In this document: piece by piece, positions 8,066 through 17,141 of the stretch
How the letters are laid out: each line of letters begins with the position of its first letter
Numbering within the stretch: position 1 is the stretch's first letter
Assembly: GCA_964571845.1 (NCBI GenBank)
Contig: CAZNDM010000104.1
Span: forward strand, 1-27,634
Source of the DNA: WFZT01 sp964571845
GTDB taxonomy: Bacteria > Hydrothermota > Hydrothermia > B15-G9 > WFZT01
Length of the DNA stretch: 27,634 nucleotides
Direction of reading: 5' to 3'
Translations under genes and position numbers: made by a program
Notes under the pieces: generated by a model
Database searches by the model: none
The model's input: only the letters and a program-made list of their open reading frames with translations
What the model was told of the DNA's origin: nothing

Positions 8066-8377
8066 ATGTTCGTGTACACGATCTGGTTCAATTCAAGGGA
8101 CAGTAAAAGGAACGGAGAGCTCGTCCAGGAACTTAGAAATTTTCTCAAAGAGCTTAAGGCAAAAGGATTTATAAGTGAATTCAGAATAATGCGACGAAGC
8201 CTCGGATTTGGGCCTGAAGGACTCGGTGAGTTCAATGTGATGGTGTTTACTGAGTCGCTTGGAAATTTACAGAAGATCATGGAAGAAATTGAAAAGGGTG
8301 AAGTAGGGGGACACGACAATTTTACGCCCCTTGTTCGTGACTTTAAGTCAGCACTTTACAGGGAAGTTGAAGAGTGA
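8066..8377 (+). CDS. DUF6614-like small protein
   Basis: A 103 aa soluble protein with alternating strand-helix pattern suggestive of a ferredoxin-like dimeric fold. Features recalled for DUF6614 are present: an N-terminal aromatic strand (FVYTIWFN), a helix with FLKELKAKG, the motif FRIMRRSLGFGPEGLGEFNVMVF (about 40-62, conserved RR-LG-GP-LGEF) and a C-terminal DFKSALYREV. Function unknown. AGAGG (8054-8058) precedes the ATG; the gene follows the fmdB-like gene by 11 nt and overlaps the lipoprotein gene by 4 bp. The family assignment is from memory of the motif and should be read as likely, not certain. Confidence 0.65.
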   Translation: MFVYTIWFNSRDSKRNGELVQELRNFLKELKAKGFISEFRIMRRSLGFGPEGLGEFNVMVFTESLGNLQKIMEEIEKGEVGGHDNFTPLVRDFKSALYREVEE

Positions 8378-8733
8378 GAAAGATCCTCGTTGTCCTTGCA
8401 ATTTTATTACTTACGGGCTGCTCAAACATAAAACTTATCAGAGGCAGGCCCGTTAAGTTGCCAGTCGAAACCATTCACAGTTTCCCTGAAATTTTAAAAA
8501 ACTGTTACACTGACAGTGATCTCGAAAAGATCAAAAGAAAACTCGAGAAAAAGACGGGCATGGAGTTCAAGGACCCTTATTACTCCTATTCGACGAAATA
8601 TCGTGGGATTTATTATGTGAGGTACTTTTATCCGCTTGTGAAACAGGAAATTTATGCCGGAGCCGAAGTCTGGATCGAGTGCTCAAATGAAGGTGTTAGG
8701 CGTGTTTTTTACCTCCTTCTTCCACTTGAATGA
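8374..8733 (+). CDS. Small putative lipoprotein, unknown function
   Basis: A 119 aa protein with an N-terminal hydrophobic signal and lipobox LLTGC (Cys16), predicting lipid attachment in the envelope. The mature part is basic and then aromatic-rich (YYSYSTKYRGIYYVRYFYP) with a predicted beta character. No family is recognised. Start is GTG (8374) overlapping the previous stop as GTGA; the stop overlaps the lpxK start as ATGA, so it is translationally linked to both neighbours. Being just ahead of lpxK suggests, but does not show, an outer-membrane role. Confidence 0.72.
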   Translation: MRKILVVLAILLLTGCSNIKLIRGRPVKLPVETIHSFPEILKNCYTDSDLEKIKRKLEKKTGMEFKDPYYSYSTKYRGIYYVRYFYPLVKQEIYAGAEVWIECSNEGVRRVFYLLLPLE

Positions 8734-9683
8734 GGAAGCTGTTACTCCCTTTTTCCAGTTTGTACTGGGCTGGTCTCCAGATCTGGTATCTTTATGACAG
8801 GTTTAGGAAGAAGGTCAGGTTTGATGCATTCACAATAGTTGTCGGGAATTTAACAGTCGGGGGGACTGGTAAAAGTCCCTTTGTCTATTACCTTGCCCGG
8901 GAACTTGAGAAAGAGTTCAGGATCGTTGTCATAACGAGGGGATATGGCAGGAAATCAAAGAAAGTGGTAATCCTCGAGGATCCTAAAACTCTCCCGGATG
9001 TGGAGGAAACAGGTGATGAGCCTCTGATGAATTTCATGAAACTCGGAGGCAGGGTTCCCTTTGTTATTTGCAGGGACAGGATAGAGGCATACCGTGTGGC
9101 GAAGAAGAGATTCTCCCCTGATGTCGTGGTTCTTGACGATGCGTTTCAATACAGGAAGATCCTGCCTGACTTCTCCTTTTTAGTGTTTGACAGAAAGAGT
9201 TTTCGCGCACCAGGCCTGCTCCTTCCGGCAGGTGATTATCGAGAAAGTCTTGGTGCTGCAAAGAGGGCAGATGCGTATGTTTTTAATCTTAAAACAGGTG
9301 GAAGTAGATTTGAGGTAAAGGGTATGTTGCCACAGAAACCCATGCTTTTTATGAGGTACAGGTTAAAGGAGGTCACCGGGAAGCCAGATAGCAGGGAGAT
9401 CGTCGCATTCGCCGGTATAGGGGACCCACAGAGTTTTCTTGACCTTCTTGAGGAGGAGGGCTTTGAAGTTGTAAGGTTCAAAAAATTCCCTGACCACTAC
9501 TGGTACACAGATAGGGATCTGGATGAGCTGAGAAAGTATGGGTTGCCCATTGTAACGACTGAGAAGGATTTTGTCAGGATCAGAAATAGGGACGGAATCC
9601 ATGCTGCTGTGATTGAACCAGAAGTAGTTGATAAGTACGGGATTCTGGAGGAGTTAAAGGACAGGATCAGAGGTAGTATCTGA
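8730..9683 (+). CDS. lpxK: Tetraacyldisaccharide 4'-kinase (LpxK)
   Basis: Inner-membrane kinase that phosphorylates the 4' position of the tetraacyldisaccharide lipid A precursor to give lipid IVA. The 317 aa protein has an N-terminal amphipathic/membrane segment, Walker A VGGTGKSP (43-50), ITRGYGRK (68-75), TGDEPLMN (94-101) and the Walker B-like VVLDDAFQYR (133-142) with the LDDAFQ-R signature of LpxK. The C-terminal region ends with the TTEKDFVR motif. Its presence implies lipid A synthesis, hence an LPS-type outer membrane. The ATG overlaps the lipoprotein stop; the last 17 bp overlap the 3' end of bcsC on the opposite strand. Confidence 0.94.
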   Translation: MRKLLLPFSSLYWAGLQIWYLYDRFRKKVRFDAFTIVVGNLTVGGTGKSPFVYYLARELEKEFRIVVITRGYGRKSKKVVILEDPKTLPDVEETGDEPLMNFMKLGGRVPFVICRDRIEAYRVAKKRFSPDVVVLDDAFQYRKILPDFSFLVFDRKSFRAPGLLLPAGDYRESLGAAKRADAYVFNLKTGGSRFEVKGMLPQKPMLFMRYRLKEVTGKPDSREIVAFAGIGDPQSFLDLLEEEGFEVVRFKKFPDHYWYTDRDLDELRKYGLPIVTTEKDFVRIRNRDGIHAAVIEPEVVDKYGILEELKDRIRGSI

Positions 9684-12600
9684 CAAAGAGCCAGACCCTG
9701 TGATCCTGGAAATAGGGGGCTACATCGTTGTATTTGTAATGGATGCCAAAAAGGAGGCTTTTGTAAAGGAAGTATTCAAACATGATTCCAAGTGAGAATC
9801 CAAACTTTGTGCCGGGGCGGAAATATCTGGTTGTGGGTCCTCTCATGTACTGAGCACCAGCAGTTCCATAGATCTTAAAAAAGAGGTCCTTCCTCTCCTT
9901 CTGCATTTCGAGGATGAGGGAATTGTCGGCGAAGACATCGGGGGAGAAGTATCCACCATGCCCAAGTCCAAAATCGCCGAGATAGGAGGAGAAGGTCATG
10001 GCATAAAAGTTGAAGCCCACCCTGATCATATCAAGGTAAAGTGGTGTTTTGAAGGTATAGCCGACTCTGAAAAGACCAAATTTTTTGTAGTTGTTGTAAA
10101 CCCTGATGCCTCTTAAGACACTGGTTCCAATGATCATGGAGAGATCTTTTGGAGCGTGTCTGAATACGAGACCGATTTCACCGCCAGATTCCGTAACCTT
10201 TCCGTGCAATTTACCTATGTCAGGATCGTAGAGTCCGACATAGGCAAGGTAGGACTCGTCGTTGGGCAGGGTGAACGCTCGCAGATAGAAGCCCCAGAAG
10301 TCTGAGAGGAGGAATTTCAATCTAAGGTCTCCTTTGAAGTTAGTTCCACCTGCGAATCCCATGGGAGTTATACCAGCCATGAGGTAGAAGGTGCCGGGGG
10401 CAAATGGTCCTTCAAAAATGGCATGTGCTCCAATACCATCATCTCTGTGAACACCGTCTTCAGCCGATGTTGGAGTTGCCTGCAGGGTTACTCTCGTATT
10501 GTAGAGAGGAAAACTGACCTGCACAGGAAATGCGGGTATTTCAAGGAAACTTGTACCTTTTGTTCCCGATTTCTGCCTGTAATATGGTCCGAGCTGGATG
10601 TACGCCCTCAGCTCGCGTTCAATCTTTTCCTTTAACTTTTTTATGTAGTAGATAGCCTCCTGCCTCTGGAGTGTAAAAAAATTTTCAGGTGGTATGTTAG
10701 GAGCAAGTGTAAGGAGTGGTGGCAGCTGATTTTTTGCGATGTTCTCGAGTCCTATCTCCCTTGCTACATTGAGTGTGTCTTCGATAATAGCCTCGAGTGT
10801 GTCCTCAGGTAAGAAAGGGGGGAGAAACTCTTCACCTCCTCTTTTTTCACCCTCTGTGTTCATGGACGCAATTTCAAGCACTTTTAAGGCATCGTACTTC
10901 ATGTTCAGGGAATAAAGAATCCTTGCATATTCGAGAGCCACCCGTGGATCCAGGCTCGTTACATGAAGCTTACGCAGGATTTTCAAGGCAGAATAATCTT
11001 TCCCGAGTCCCCTGTAAACCTTTGCAAGGTCAATGGCAATGTCCTCATCTTCTGGCTTGAGCTCCAGAGCATGTTCGTAGAGTTTAGCTGCCTCCTCAAA
11101 CTGTCCGTTGGCTGCGTAGAGACCGGCGAGACCTTTTAACACATCGACATTGTTGGGGTCAAGCAGATAGGCTTTCTTGTAAAGAACGAAAGCCGTATAG
11201 TATTTGTGCTTTTTCTTGTACTCTTCAGCTTTCTTGACGATTCTGTAAACTTCAACATTTTTGATCTGCTCTTCTATTTCCTTGGTTTTGTATCTTTTGT
11301 AAAGGGTTATGAGGTATGTGAGAGCTTCGTCTTCTTTCTTGAGTTTTATAAGAGCCCCCACAAGACCCTTGAGGGCATCTGTGTTTGTGGGATCAAGGAC
11401 GATAACCTGGGAGTAGAGTCTCCTTGCGTCCTCATAGCGTCCCATGTCGAAATAGACACCGGCCAGACCGAGCATGATCCTGATGTCAGCCGGGTTCTCT
11501 TCGTATAGTTTCTGATAAATTTCAGCAGCCTTTTCAAGTTTTCCCTTTTTTTTGAAATACTCTGCAAGTTTGAGTTTGTTTGAATACAGGATCTTTGCGA
11601 TCTTCTCCTTGATTTCCGGAGACTTGGTTAATTTGAAAAGTTTTGAGTACACCTTCAGAGCCTCATCTTCTCTTCCACTTGAGAGGAGAGCATCTGCGTA
11701 GGCTGCAAGTAACTCGGGGTCGTTGGGGCTTTTCTGAAGCAGGATTTCAAAGATGGAAGCAGCTTCACTGAATCTTTTCATGTCCATGTAAACACCGGCA
11801 ATTCCTTTGAGGATATCGAGATTATCTGGCTGAATTTTTCTTGCGGCGAGATAGTATTTTAGTGCCTTTTCGTAGTTTCCCTGTTTTTTCTCCTTTTCAG
11901 CTTCTTTTATGTAGTACTGGATTTGAGCCTGCTGGAATATTTTCTGGCCATCAGGATCGTGTAGAAGATTGTGAGATTTGATTAAATTAATGGCTTCCTG
12001 ATACCTGCCCAGACCGAGCAGTGCCCATCCTTTGCCGATGATGGCATCTTTGTCATTGGGATCAATCTCAAGAATTCGGTCGAAGTACTCAATTGCCTTG
12101 GCATCCTGCCCGAGCTCGTGGTACGAAGTGGCGAGTCCGAGCAGAATCCTTTTACTTCCCGGTGTCTCAACGAGGAGTTTCTGATAGATCTCAATGGCTT
12201 TTGCGTAGTCACCACGATTCTTTAGTTCCTCGGCTCTTTCAATTCTCTTTTCAGACTCGATTTCTTTTATGATTTTTAGCACCTGTGCGGTCTGTTTGAT
12301 TCTGTAAGCTTTTTTGTAGTATTTGAGGGCAGTTTCACGATTGCCGAGGGCAAGGTATGCACCTCCGAGTCCCACAAGAGCGTAATAGTTGTTGGGGTCT
12401 TTCGAGAGGACCTTTTTGTAATAAACGATGGCACGGTCATATTTTTTCTGATCGATATAAATGCCACCGATTCCGAGGTTTGCCCAGATATTGTCCGGAT
12501 CGTATCTCAGGACTGACTTAAACCAGGATAGGGCGACATCGGTCTTTCCCGCGTTTTTGTAAGCTTCTGCGAGTTTGAGCCTCAGATTGACATCGTCAGG

Positions 12601-13701
12601 GAACTTTTTGAGAAGTTTGAGGTATATGGGAATCATGTCAGGTTTACCTTCCATGCGCGTTACAGCATCACGGAGACCTGAAAGTGCCTTGCGATTGTTT
12701 GGAAATTTGGCGAGTATCTTTTCGTATATTCTGATAGCCTCAGCCCGTCTTTCGGGGATGTTTGACAGTATGTGTGCATATTCGAGCTGATAATCGAGGT
12801 TGTTGGGATTTTTCTCAAGGAATCTTTCGATCTCTTTAAGAAGCTCTCTTGCGGTCTTTGGATTAGACGATGCCACCTGTATATACTCGAATTTGAGATT
12901 TTCGTCTCCCGGTCTGAGTCTGAGGGCTTTTTTGTAGTATGAAATGGCTTTTGAAGTCAGCCCCTGAGCCGCATATATGCGAGCTATCTCAACGATTGCA
13001 TTAACATCGTTGGGATTTGAGGCGAGTATTCTTCTCAGGTATTTCAGTGCTTCTGAATAATTCCCGATCTTCTTTTCACAGAGAGCAAGTCCGAATAGGG
13101 CATCCCGATCACCGCCGGACTTAAGGCCCATGAAAAGGCTCTTTGCTTTTGAATATTTCCCTGCATCGAGTAGGGAGTAGGCGTATTCGAGTCTGGATTT
13201 GTAGGTAAAGAGTGAGGGCTTTTCTTTTTCCACAGCCTCAAAGTATTTAACGGCTTCTCTCCCCTTGCCCCGCCAGTAAAGAACTCTTGCAAGATCCATC
13301 TTTGCCTCTATATTCTTGGGATTGAGTTTCAGTGTGATCTTCAGCTCCCTCTCTGCATCCTTCAAATTCGATTTGTAAATGTATAATTTAGCAAGGAGGT
13401 AGTGTGCATCAGCATCTTTAGGTTTCTTTTTTAAGTACTTACGAAGCAGTCTAATAGCCTCGTTCCACCCCGATTTTTTTGTGCTTAAGACTTCAGCAAG
13501 TTCTTTAAGTGCAGGGGGATAGTCAGGATAATACTTCAAAAGGTCCCTGTAAGCCTTTTCAGCGGCATCAAACTTGCCAGCCTCCTTTAAGGATCTTGCA
13601 ATCTTAAGTCTAACATCGAGACCGTAAACATCACCTTTCGCTTTTTTGGGCGGGGCAGAAAAAAGCAAACCTACCATTATTAATAGATTAATAATTTGCA
13701 T
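9667..13701 (-). CDS. bcsC: BcsC-like cellulose export protein (TPR array plus outer-membrane barrel)
   Basis: Predicted to carry the glucan across the periplasm and outer membrane. The 1344 aa have a signal peptide (about 1-17), then a very long tetratricopeptide array (about 26-945; roughly two dozen units with recurring DPNN / LGLA-Y---G-Y-EAI patterns), a linker, and a C-terminal BcsC-type beta-barrel (about 1030-1344) opening with LRAYIQLGPYYRQKSGTKG and ending in aromatic VWLFVRYYL, a typical outer-membrane terminus. E. coli BcsC is shorter (about 1157 aa). GGAGGT (13708-13713) precedes the ATG. It is a separate unit from bcsAB, with bcsZ between them on the other strand. Confidence 0.88.
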   Translation of the reverse strand: MQIINLLIMVGLLFSAPPKKAKGDVYGLDVRLKIARSLKEAGKFDAAEKAYRDLLKYYPDYPPALKELAEVLSTKKSGWNEAIRLLRKYLKKKPKDADAHYLLAKLYIYKSNLKDAERELKITLKLNPKNIEAKMDLARVLYWRGKGREAVKYFEAVEKEKPSLFTYKSRLEYAYSLLDAGKYSKAKSLFMGLKSGGDRDALFGLALCEKKIGNYSEALKYLRRILASNPNDVNAIVEIARIYAAQGLTSKAISYYKKALRLRPGDENLKFEYIQVASSNPKTARELLKEIERFLEKNPNNLDYQLEYAHILSNIPERRAEAIRIYEKILAKFPNNRKALSGLRDAVTRMEGKPDMIPIYLKLLKKFPDDVNLRLKLAEAYKNAGKTDVALSWFKSVLRYDPDNIWANLGIGGIYIDQKKYDRAIVYYKKVLSKDPNNYYALVGLGGAYLALGNRETALKYYKKAYRIKQTAQVLKIIKEIESEKRIERAEELKNRGDYAKAIEIYQKLLVETPGSKRILLGLATSYHELGQDAKAIEYFDRILEIDPNDKDAIIGKGWALLGLGRYQEAINLIKSHNLLHDPDGQKIFQQAQIQYYIKEAEKEKKQGNYEKALKYYLAARKIQPDNLDILKGIAGVYMDMKRFSEAASIFEILLQKSPNDPELLAAYADALLSSGREDEALKVYSKLFKLTKSPEIKEKIAKILYSNKLKLAEYFKKKGKLEKAAEIYQKLYEENPADIRIMLGLAGVYFDMGRYEDARRLYSQVIVLDPTNTDALKGLVGALIKLKKEDEALTYLITLYKRYKTKEIEEQIKNVEVYRIVKKAEEYKKKHKYYTAFVLYKKAYLLDPNNVDVLKGLAGLYAANGQFEEAAKLYEHALELKPEDEDIAIDLAKVYRGLGKDYSALKILRKLHVTSLDPRVALEYARILYSLNMKYDALKVLEIASMNTEGEKRGGEEFLPPFLPEDTLEAIIEDTLNVAREIGLENIAKNQLPPLLTLAPNIPPENFFTLQRQEAIYYIKKLKEKIERELRAYIQLGPYYRQKSGTKGTSFLEIPAFPVQVSFPLYNTRVTLQATPTSAEDGVHRDDGIGAHAIFEGPFAPGTFYLMAGITPMGFAGGTNFKGDLRLKFLLSDFWGFYLRAFTLPNDESYLAYVGLYDPDIGKLHGKVTESGGEIGLVFRHAPKDLSMIIGTSVLRGIRVYNNYKKFGLFRVGYTFKTPLYLDMIRVGFNFYAMTFSSYLGDFGLGHGGYFSPDVFADNSLILEMQKERKDLFFKIYGTAGAQYMRGPTTRYFRPGTKFGFSLGIMFEYFLYKSLLFGIHYKYNDVAPYFQDHRVWLFVRYYL

Positions 13702-13724
13702 GGATGCACCTCCAAACTTAAAAT
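13696..13724 (+). promoter_or_regulatory. Candidate bcsZ promoter predicting a leaderless mRNA
   Basis: TTGCAT (13696-13701) and TAAAAT (13719-13724) are separated by 17 nt. A start point about 7 nt downstream would fall at the bcsZ ATG (13732), consistent with the absence of any ribosome-binding site there. The -35 is weak (3 of 6 consensus bases), so this is tentative. Confidence 0.35.
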
Positions 13725-13750
13725 ATAGACCATGATTCTCGTTAAGGCAA
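13722..13750 (-). promoter_or_regulatory. Candidate bcsC promoter
   Basis: Reading the minus strand: TTGCCT (13745-13750), 17 nt, TATATT (13722-13727), predicted start near 13715, followed at once by GGAGGT (13708-13713) and the ATG. The -35 lies inside the first codons of bcsZ and the -10 overlaps the presumed bcsZ -10, so the two promoters would be face to face and mutually exclusive. Confidence 0.5.
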
Positions 13751-14838
13751 TTATTTTTTTGCTCATGAATTACAATTGCAACTCGACTACGATAAAAAAA
13801 ATTTTAGCAGAGTCGTGGAGGGAATACAAAAAGGAATTTATTCAGAGTGATGGAAGAGTGATCGATAAGTTCAATGGGGACATTTCTACATCTGAGGGTC
13901 AGGCTTACGCTATGCTGCGCGCTGTACTCACAGGTGACAAAAAGACCTTTTACACTGTCCTGGATTGGACAATAAGGAATCTCAGATATCCCCGTGGTGA
14001 CTGGCTGTTCGCCTGGAAATGGGGTAAGGATAAGTCGGGCAACTGGGGTGTGCTGGATTCAAACTCAGCAGGTGATGCAGACCAGCTCATAGCTTTTGAC
14101 CTTATCCTCGCTTACAAAAAATGGAAGGACGATTCTCTGCTCACATTTGCAAAGCGGATTCTCGATGACATCTGGACAAAGGAAGTCGTCAGGGTGAAGG
14201 ATTGGTACTTCGTGCTTCCCGGAGAGTGGGCGAGAGATGAACGGGATTATAGGATTAATCCAAGTTACTATCTGCCATTTGCATATCCCTATTTTGCCAG
14301 ACTGGATCAGACAAGGCCCTGGGATACACTCATCGCTACCACCTACCGCGTTCTTGAAAAAGCCTCTACCTGGGTAGGTCTCCCTGTAAACTGGGCTTAT
14401 GTTAACTCTGAGACAGGAGAGATTTACATTATTGATGATGATCCTACGGACAACACATCTGATTTCAGCTTTGATGCCGTAAGGGTTTTTGGTAATGTTT
14501 ACATGGATTATCTTCTTTTTAAAAGGGAAAGGGCACTCGGGTATCTCCTCAAGCAGAAATGGCTGATCTCCTACTGGAAAGCACGGGAGATGATACCTGC
14601 AGAGATTACGGTTTACGGTTTCCCCAGAAAAAACTACGAGGCACTCTCGATTTACGCCGGCCTCCTGCCCGCGCTTTATGTGCTTGACAGGAGAGTTTTT
14701 ATCGAGGTGTGCAAGAAGAAAATTTTGAAAAGTTACAAAAAGGGGATCTTTGGAGATCCCCGTGATTACTACTCACAAAACCTTGTGTGGTTTTCCCTTT
14801 CCCTGATTTACCGTGCTACTCCTCTTCCTCTTCCATGA
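13732..14838 (+). CDS. bcsZ: Glycoside hydrolase family 8 endoglucanase (BcsZ)
   Basis: Periplasmic endo-beta-1,4-glucanase that trims or edits the nascent glucan. The 368 aa have a short hydrophobic N-terminal export-type segment (about 1-13) and GH8 motifs: TSEGQAYAML with the catalytic acid Glu55 (same number as in E. coli BcsZ), WKWG (96-99), NSAGDADQLIA (111-121), and FDAVRVF with Asp248. Only 30 bp separate its ATG from the divergent bcsC ATG, and no ribosome-binding site is visible. Its last 23 bp overlap bcsB on the opposite strand. Its association with bcsABC supports the cellulose-editing role over free cellulose degradation. Confidence 0.92.
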   Translation: MILVKAIIFLLMNYNCNSTTIKKILAESWREYKKEFIQSDGRVIDKFNGDISTSEGQAYAMLRAVLTGDKKTFYTVLDWTIRNLRYPRGDWLFAWKWGKDKSGNWGVLDSNSAGDADQLIAFDLILAYKKWKDDSLLTFAKRILDDIWTKEVVRVKDWYFVLPGEWARDERDYRINPSYYLPFAYPYFARLDQTRPWDTLIATTYRVLEKASTWVGLPVNWAYVNSETGEIYIIDDDPTDNTSDFSFDAVRVFGNVYMDYLLFKRERALGYLLKQKWLISYWKAREMIPAEITVYGFPRKNYEALSIYAGLLPALYVLDRRVFIEVCKKKILKSYKKGIFGDPRDYYSQNLVWFSLSLIYRATPLPLP

Positions 14839-17125
14839 GCCTTCTCTTCTTGTAGGCATCCACGATCGCGCGAACAACTTTGTAGAGGAGGTAAAGTGCA
14901 ATGATTAGCAGGATGGAGAGAAGGAGAGTGTGCTTGGCTATGTAGAACTTGATTTTCTTCAAAAAGCCTACTTTGCCAATGATTCTCTTTTTGCCAACAT
15001 CAATGGATTTGACCTCGAACGAAGAGTTTACTGCAATTATGTTGCCCTTTTCAAATTTGGTCAGGATCTTTGGAATAAGGAGTGCCTCGAGTGGGTATTT
15101 TATGTTTGCCGTGTTCCTCGAATATACTACGAGAACGGTTTTGTCCTTGTTGTACGGTGATATGATCTGCTCCATGAATCCGGCTGAGTCATAGTCGTAT
15201 GCTTTTATGACTTCTGTCGTAACCCCTTCCTCTTCCCCTCCAAATATCCTTTTCCAGAAGCTCTTCTTTTTCTTTACATAGGTTTTGAGACTCTTGATGC
15301 CTTTTTTCGTGATGTATAAGTACTTTCTGTCGGAGAGGTCACGAATAAAACTGTTGTTGGATTCGTTACCGAAAGCGATCATGTGATAATCTTTCATAAA
15401 CTCAATACCAGAGAGCATACCGGGAGTAACGACTTTAAATTTCACTGACTGAGGAGATGTCTCCTTGCCAAAGTAAGTAACAAGGAGGAGCAGGTTGTGG
15501 ATGTCTTCTGCACTGAACTTATCTGGAAGGACAAAAAGGACATCCTTCATGTTTTGCCAGAGTGTATAAGGGTATCCGGAGTATTTTATCAAACTTACAT
15601 CAGGCATTTCGATGAAGTACTCTCTGTCAAGTTTCAGGGTGGTGCTCGAGTGGATGGTTCCCCATATCTGTTTGTCTGAGACTCTACGGCACGGATCGAA
15701 GTTTATGGGAAAGAGGTGAAATACAACAATCATGTGGTTACGCGGTCCAAGGAGCCAGGTGGGAAGGGGAACATCGAGTGTTGCATAGCTTTCTCCTGCT
15801 TTGTTTTTCAGAAGTTTTGAGACAACCGATCTTTTGTTAATTATCACCTCGATCATCGAGAGTCTTCCGTCAAGTCCGGCGCTATAGCTGTAGATGAGCC
15901 TGAGCTTGGAGCCCTTGGGGAAGAATTGGGCATCCGGCTGGGTAAACAGGTTAATATCAATGGGCTTTGCATAAAATCCCCGTACAGTTGTATCAACCAT
16001 ACCGAGTTCAGATAATTCAAACTTTTTCTTCAGCGGAATATAGCCTTTCTGTTCCCGTTCTTTCAGGGTATCAACTTCGTTGACCTCGTATATGACACTT
16101 CGCTGGCCAGAGAGGATTTTACTGCCCACAAAGAGGGCTCTTGCAGCCTTTTCAACGCCACGAGGATCAACTCCGGTAACGATCAGCACCGCTCTTCTCG
16201 GGTTGGAGGGGTCGTTTTTGACGAGAAGCACGCCGGTGCCCGGTGAGACGCCCACACCTTTTGTGGGGAAAAGCTCCTCTGTTGAGGCGAACTTTAAAAT
16301 TTCCGGATTCTCTTTAATTGTCCCCACAAGGATAATGTCTTTATCTGTTTCTCCAGCTGACCTGTAGATGTTAACTTTCACATCTCTGAAAGATATGAAA
16401 TTTGAGAGGATAAAGTCCACATAGGTCATAGCCTGAACAGTTGTGATCGTTGGAACATTTGGCATAACAAAGTTTATCTCGCGGGTTCCGTAGTCTCTTT
16501 TATCGAAAAACGGATGTGGAAAAACGCCAAGGTTAACAATGGGCGATATTGGCCTGTATTTAAACAAAATGTAAGATTTTTTCGAAATTTTTGTCCAGAG
16601 AGCTGGAGAAAACGGGTCTTCGCAATCGAGGGTGTAGTGCTGATCAACGAGGAAGCTCAAAACATTGTAGTCTTCAAGAATGTATGGTGGAATTGGCAGC
16701 ACGATCTCGGTCGTAACCGAATTCTCCTTTGTCAGTGTTATGGACTTCAAAGTAATGTTATTTACTGCAATTGAAAGGTGTGACAAACTCGGAAGGAGAG
16801 CTTCGGAGTGGTTGAAGAAGATATGGATCTCTGAACCCTCGAGAATATTCCATCTTGGTGGTTTTGTGAATGTCAGTCTTTCTACAGCGTGAAGACCTTT
16901 GAGATTCAGGTCCTTTTTTACATAGAGATCTTTTTCAAATGTGGCTCTGTAGGTATGAACTCCTGCAACAGGAGGTGCAGGAGGTATCCGGGTCTGCTTC
17001 TGCGTTGTAACTTTTTTTAAGGTCTTGGTCCTGGGTGCAGTTTTCTTTCGCGGATAAGTCTTTCTCGGTGCGGCATTAAGACCTGTTAAAACAAAAAAAG
17101 CCAGAACGAATGCAACTTTTCTCAT
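14816..17125 (-). CDS. bcsB: BcsB-like periplasmic subunit of cellulose synthase
   Basis: Membrane-anchored periplasmic partner of BcsA that guides the emerging glucan and stabilises the catalytic subunit. From the ATG at 17125 (GGAGGAAAAG just upstream) it is 769 aa: signal peptide (1-19), a basic Lys/Pro/Thr-rich linker (about 20-50), tandem carbohydrate-binding and flavodoxin-like domains with the BcsB-typical HYTLDCEDPFSPALWTKI, FPINFDPCRRVSDKQIWGTI and VLIVTGVDPRGVEKAA segments, and a C-terminal membrane helix (about 730-750) followed by a charged tail. An in-frame ATG at 17203 lies in bcsA and would bury the signal peptide, so it is rejected. It starts 16 nt after bcsA. Confidence 0.92.
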   Translation of the reverse strand: MRKVAFVLAFFVLTGLNAAPRKTYPRKKTAPRTKTLKKVTTQKQTRIPPAPPVAGVHTYRATFEKDLYVKKDLNLKGLHAVERLTFTKPPRWNILEGSEIHIFFNHSEALLPSLSHLSIAVNNITLKSITLTKENSVTTEIVLPIPPYILEDYNVLSFLVDQHYTLDCEDPFSPALWTKISKKSYILFKYRPISPIVNLGVFPHPFFDKRDYGTREINFVMPNVPTITTVQAMTYVDFILSNFISFRDVKVNIYRSAGETDKDIILVGTIKENPEILKFASTEELFPTKGVGVSPGTGVLLVKNDPSNPRRAVLIVTGVDPRGVEKAARALFVGSKILSGQRSVIYEVNEVDTLKEREQKGYIPLKKKFELSELGMVDTTVRGFYAKPIDINLFTQPDAQFFPKGSKLRLIYSYSAGLDGRLSMIEVIINKRSVVSKLLKNKAGESYATLDVPLPTWLLGPRNHMIVVFHLFPINFDPCRRVSDKQIWGTIHSSTTLKLDREYFIEMPDVSLIKYSGYPYTLWQNMKDVLFVLPDKFSAEDIHNLLLLVTYFGKETSPQSVKFKVVTPGMLSGIEFMKDYHMIAFGNESNNSFIRDLSDRKYLYITKKGIKSLKTYVKKKKSFWKRIFGGEEEGVTTEVIKAYDYDSAGFMEQIISPYNKDKTVLVVYSRNTANIKYPLEALLIPKILTKFEKGNIIAVNSSFEVKSIDVGKKRIIGKVGFLKKIKFYIAKHTLLLSILLIIALYLLYKVVRAIVDAYKKRRLMEEEEE

Positions 17126-17141
17126 CTTTTCCTCCTTCCAG

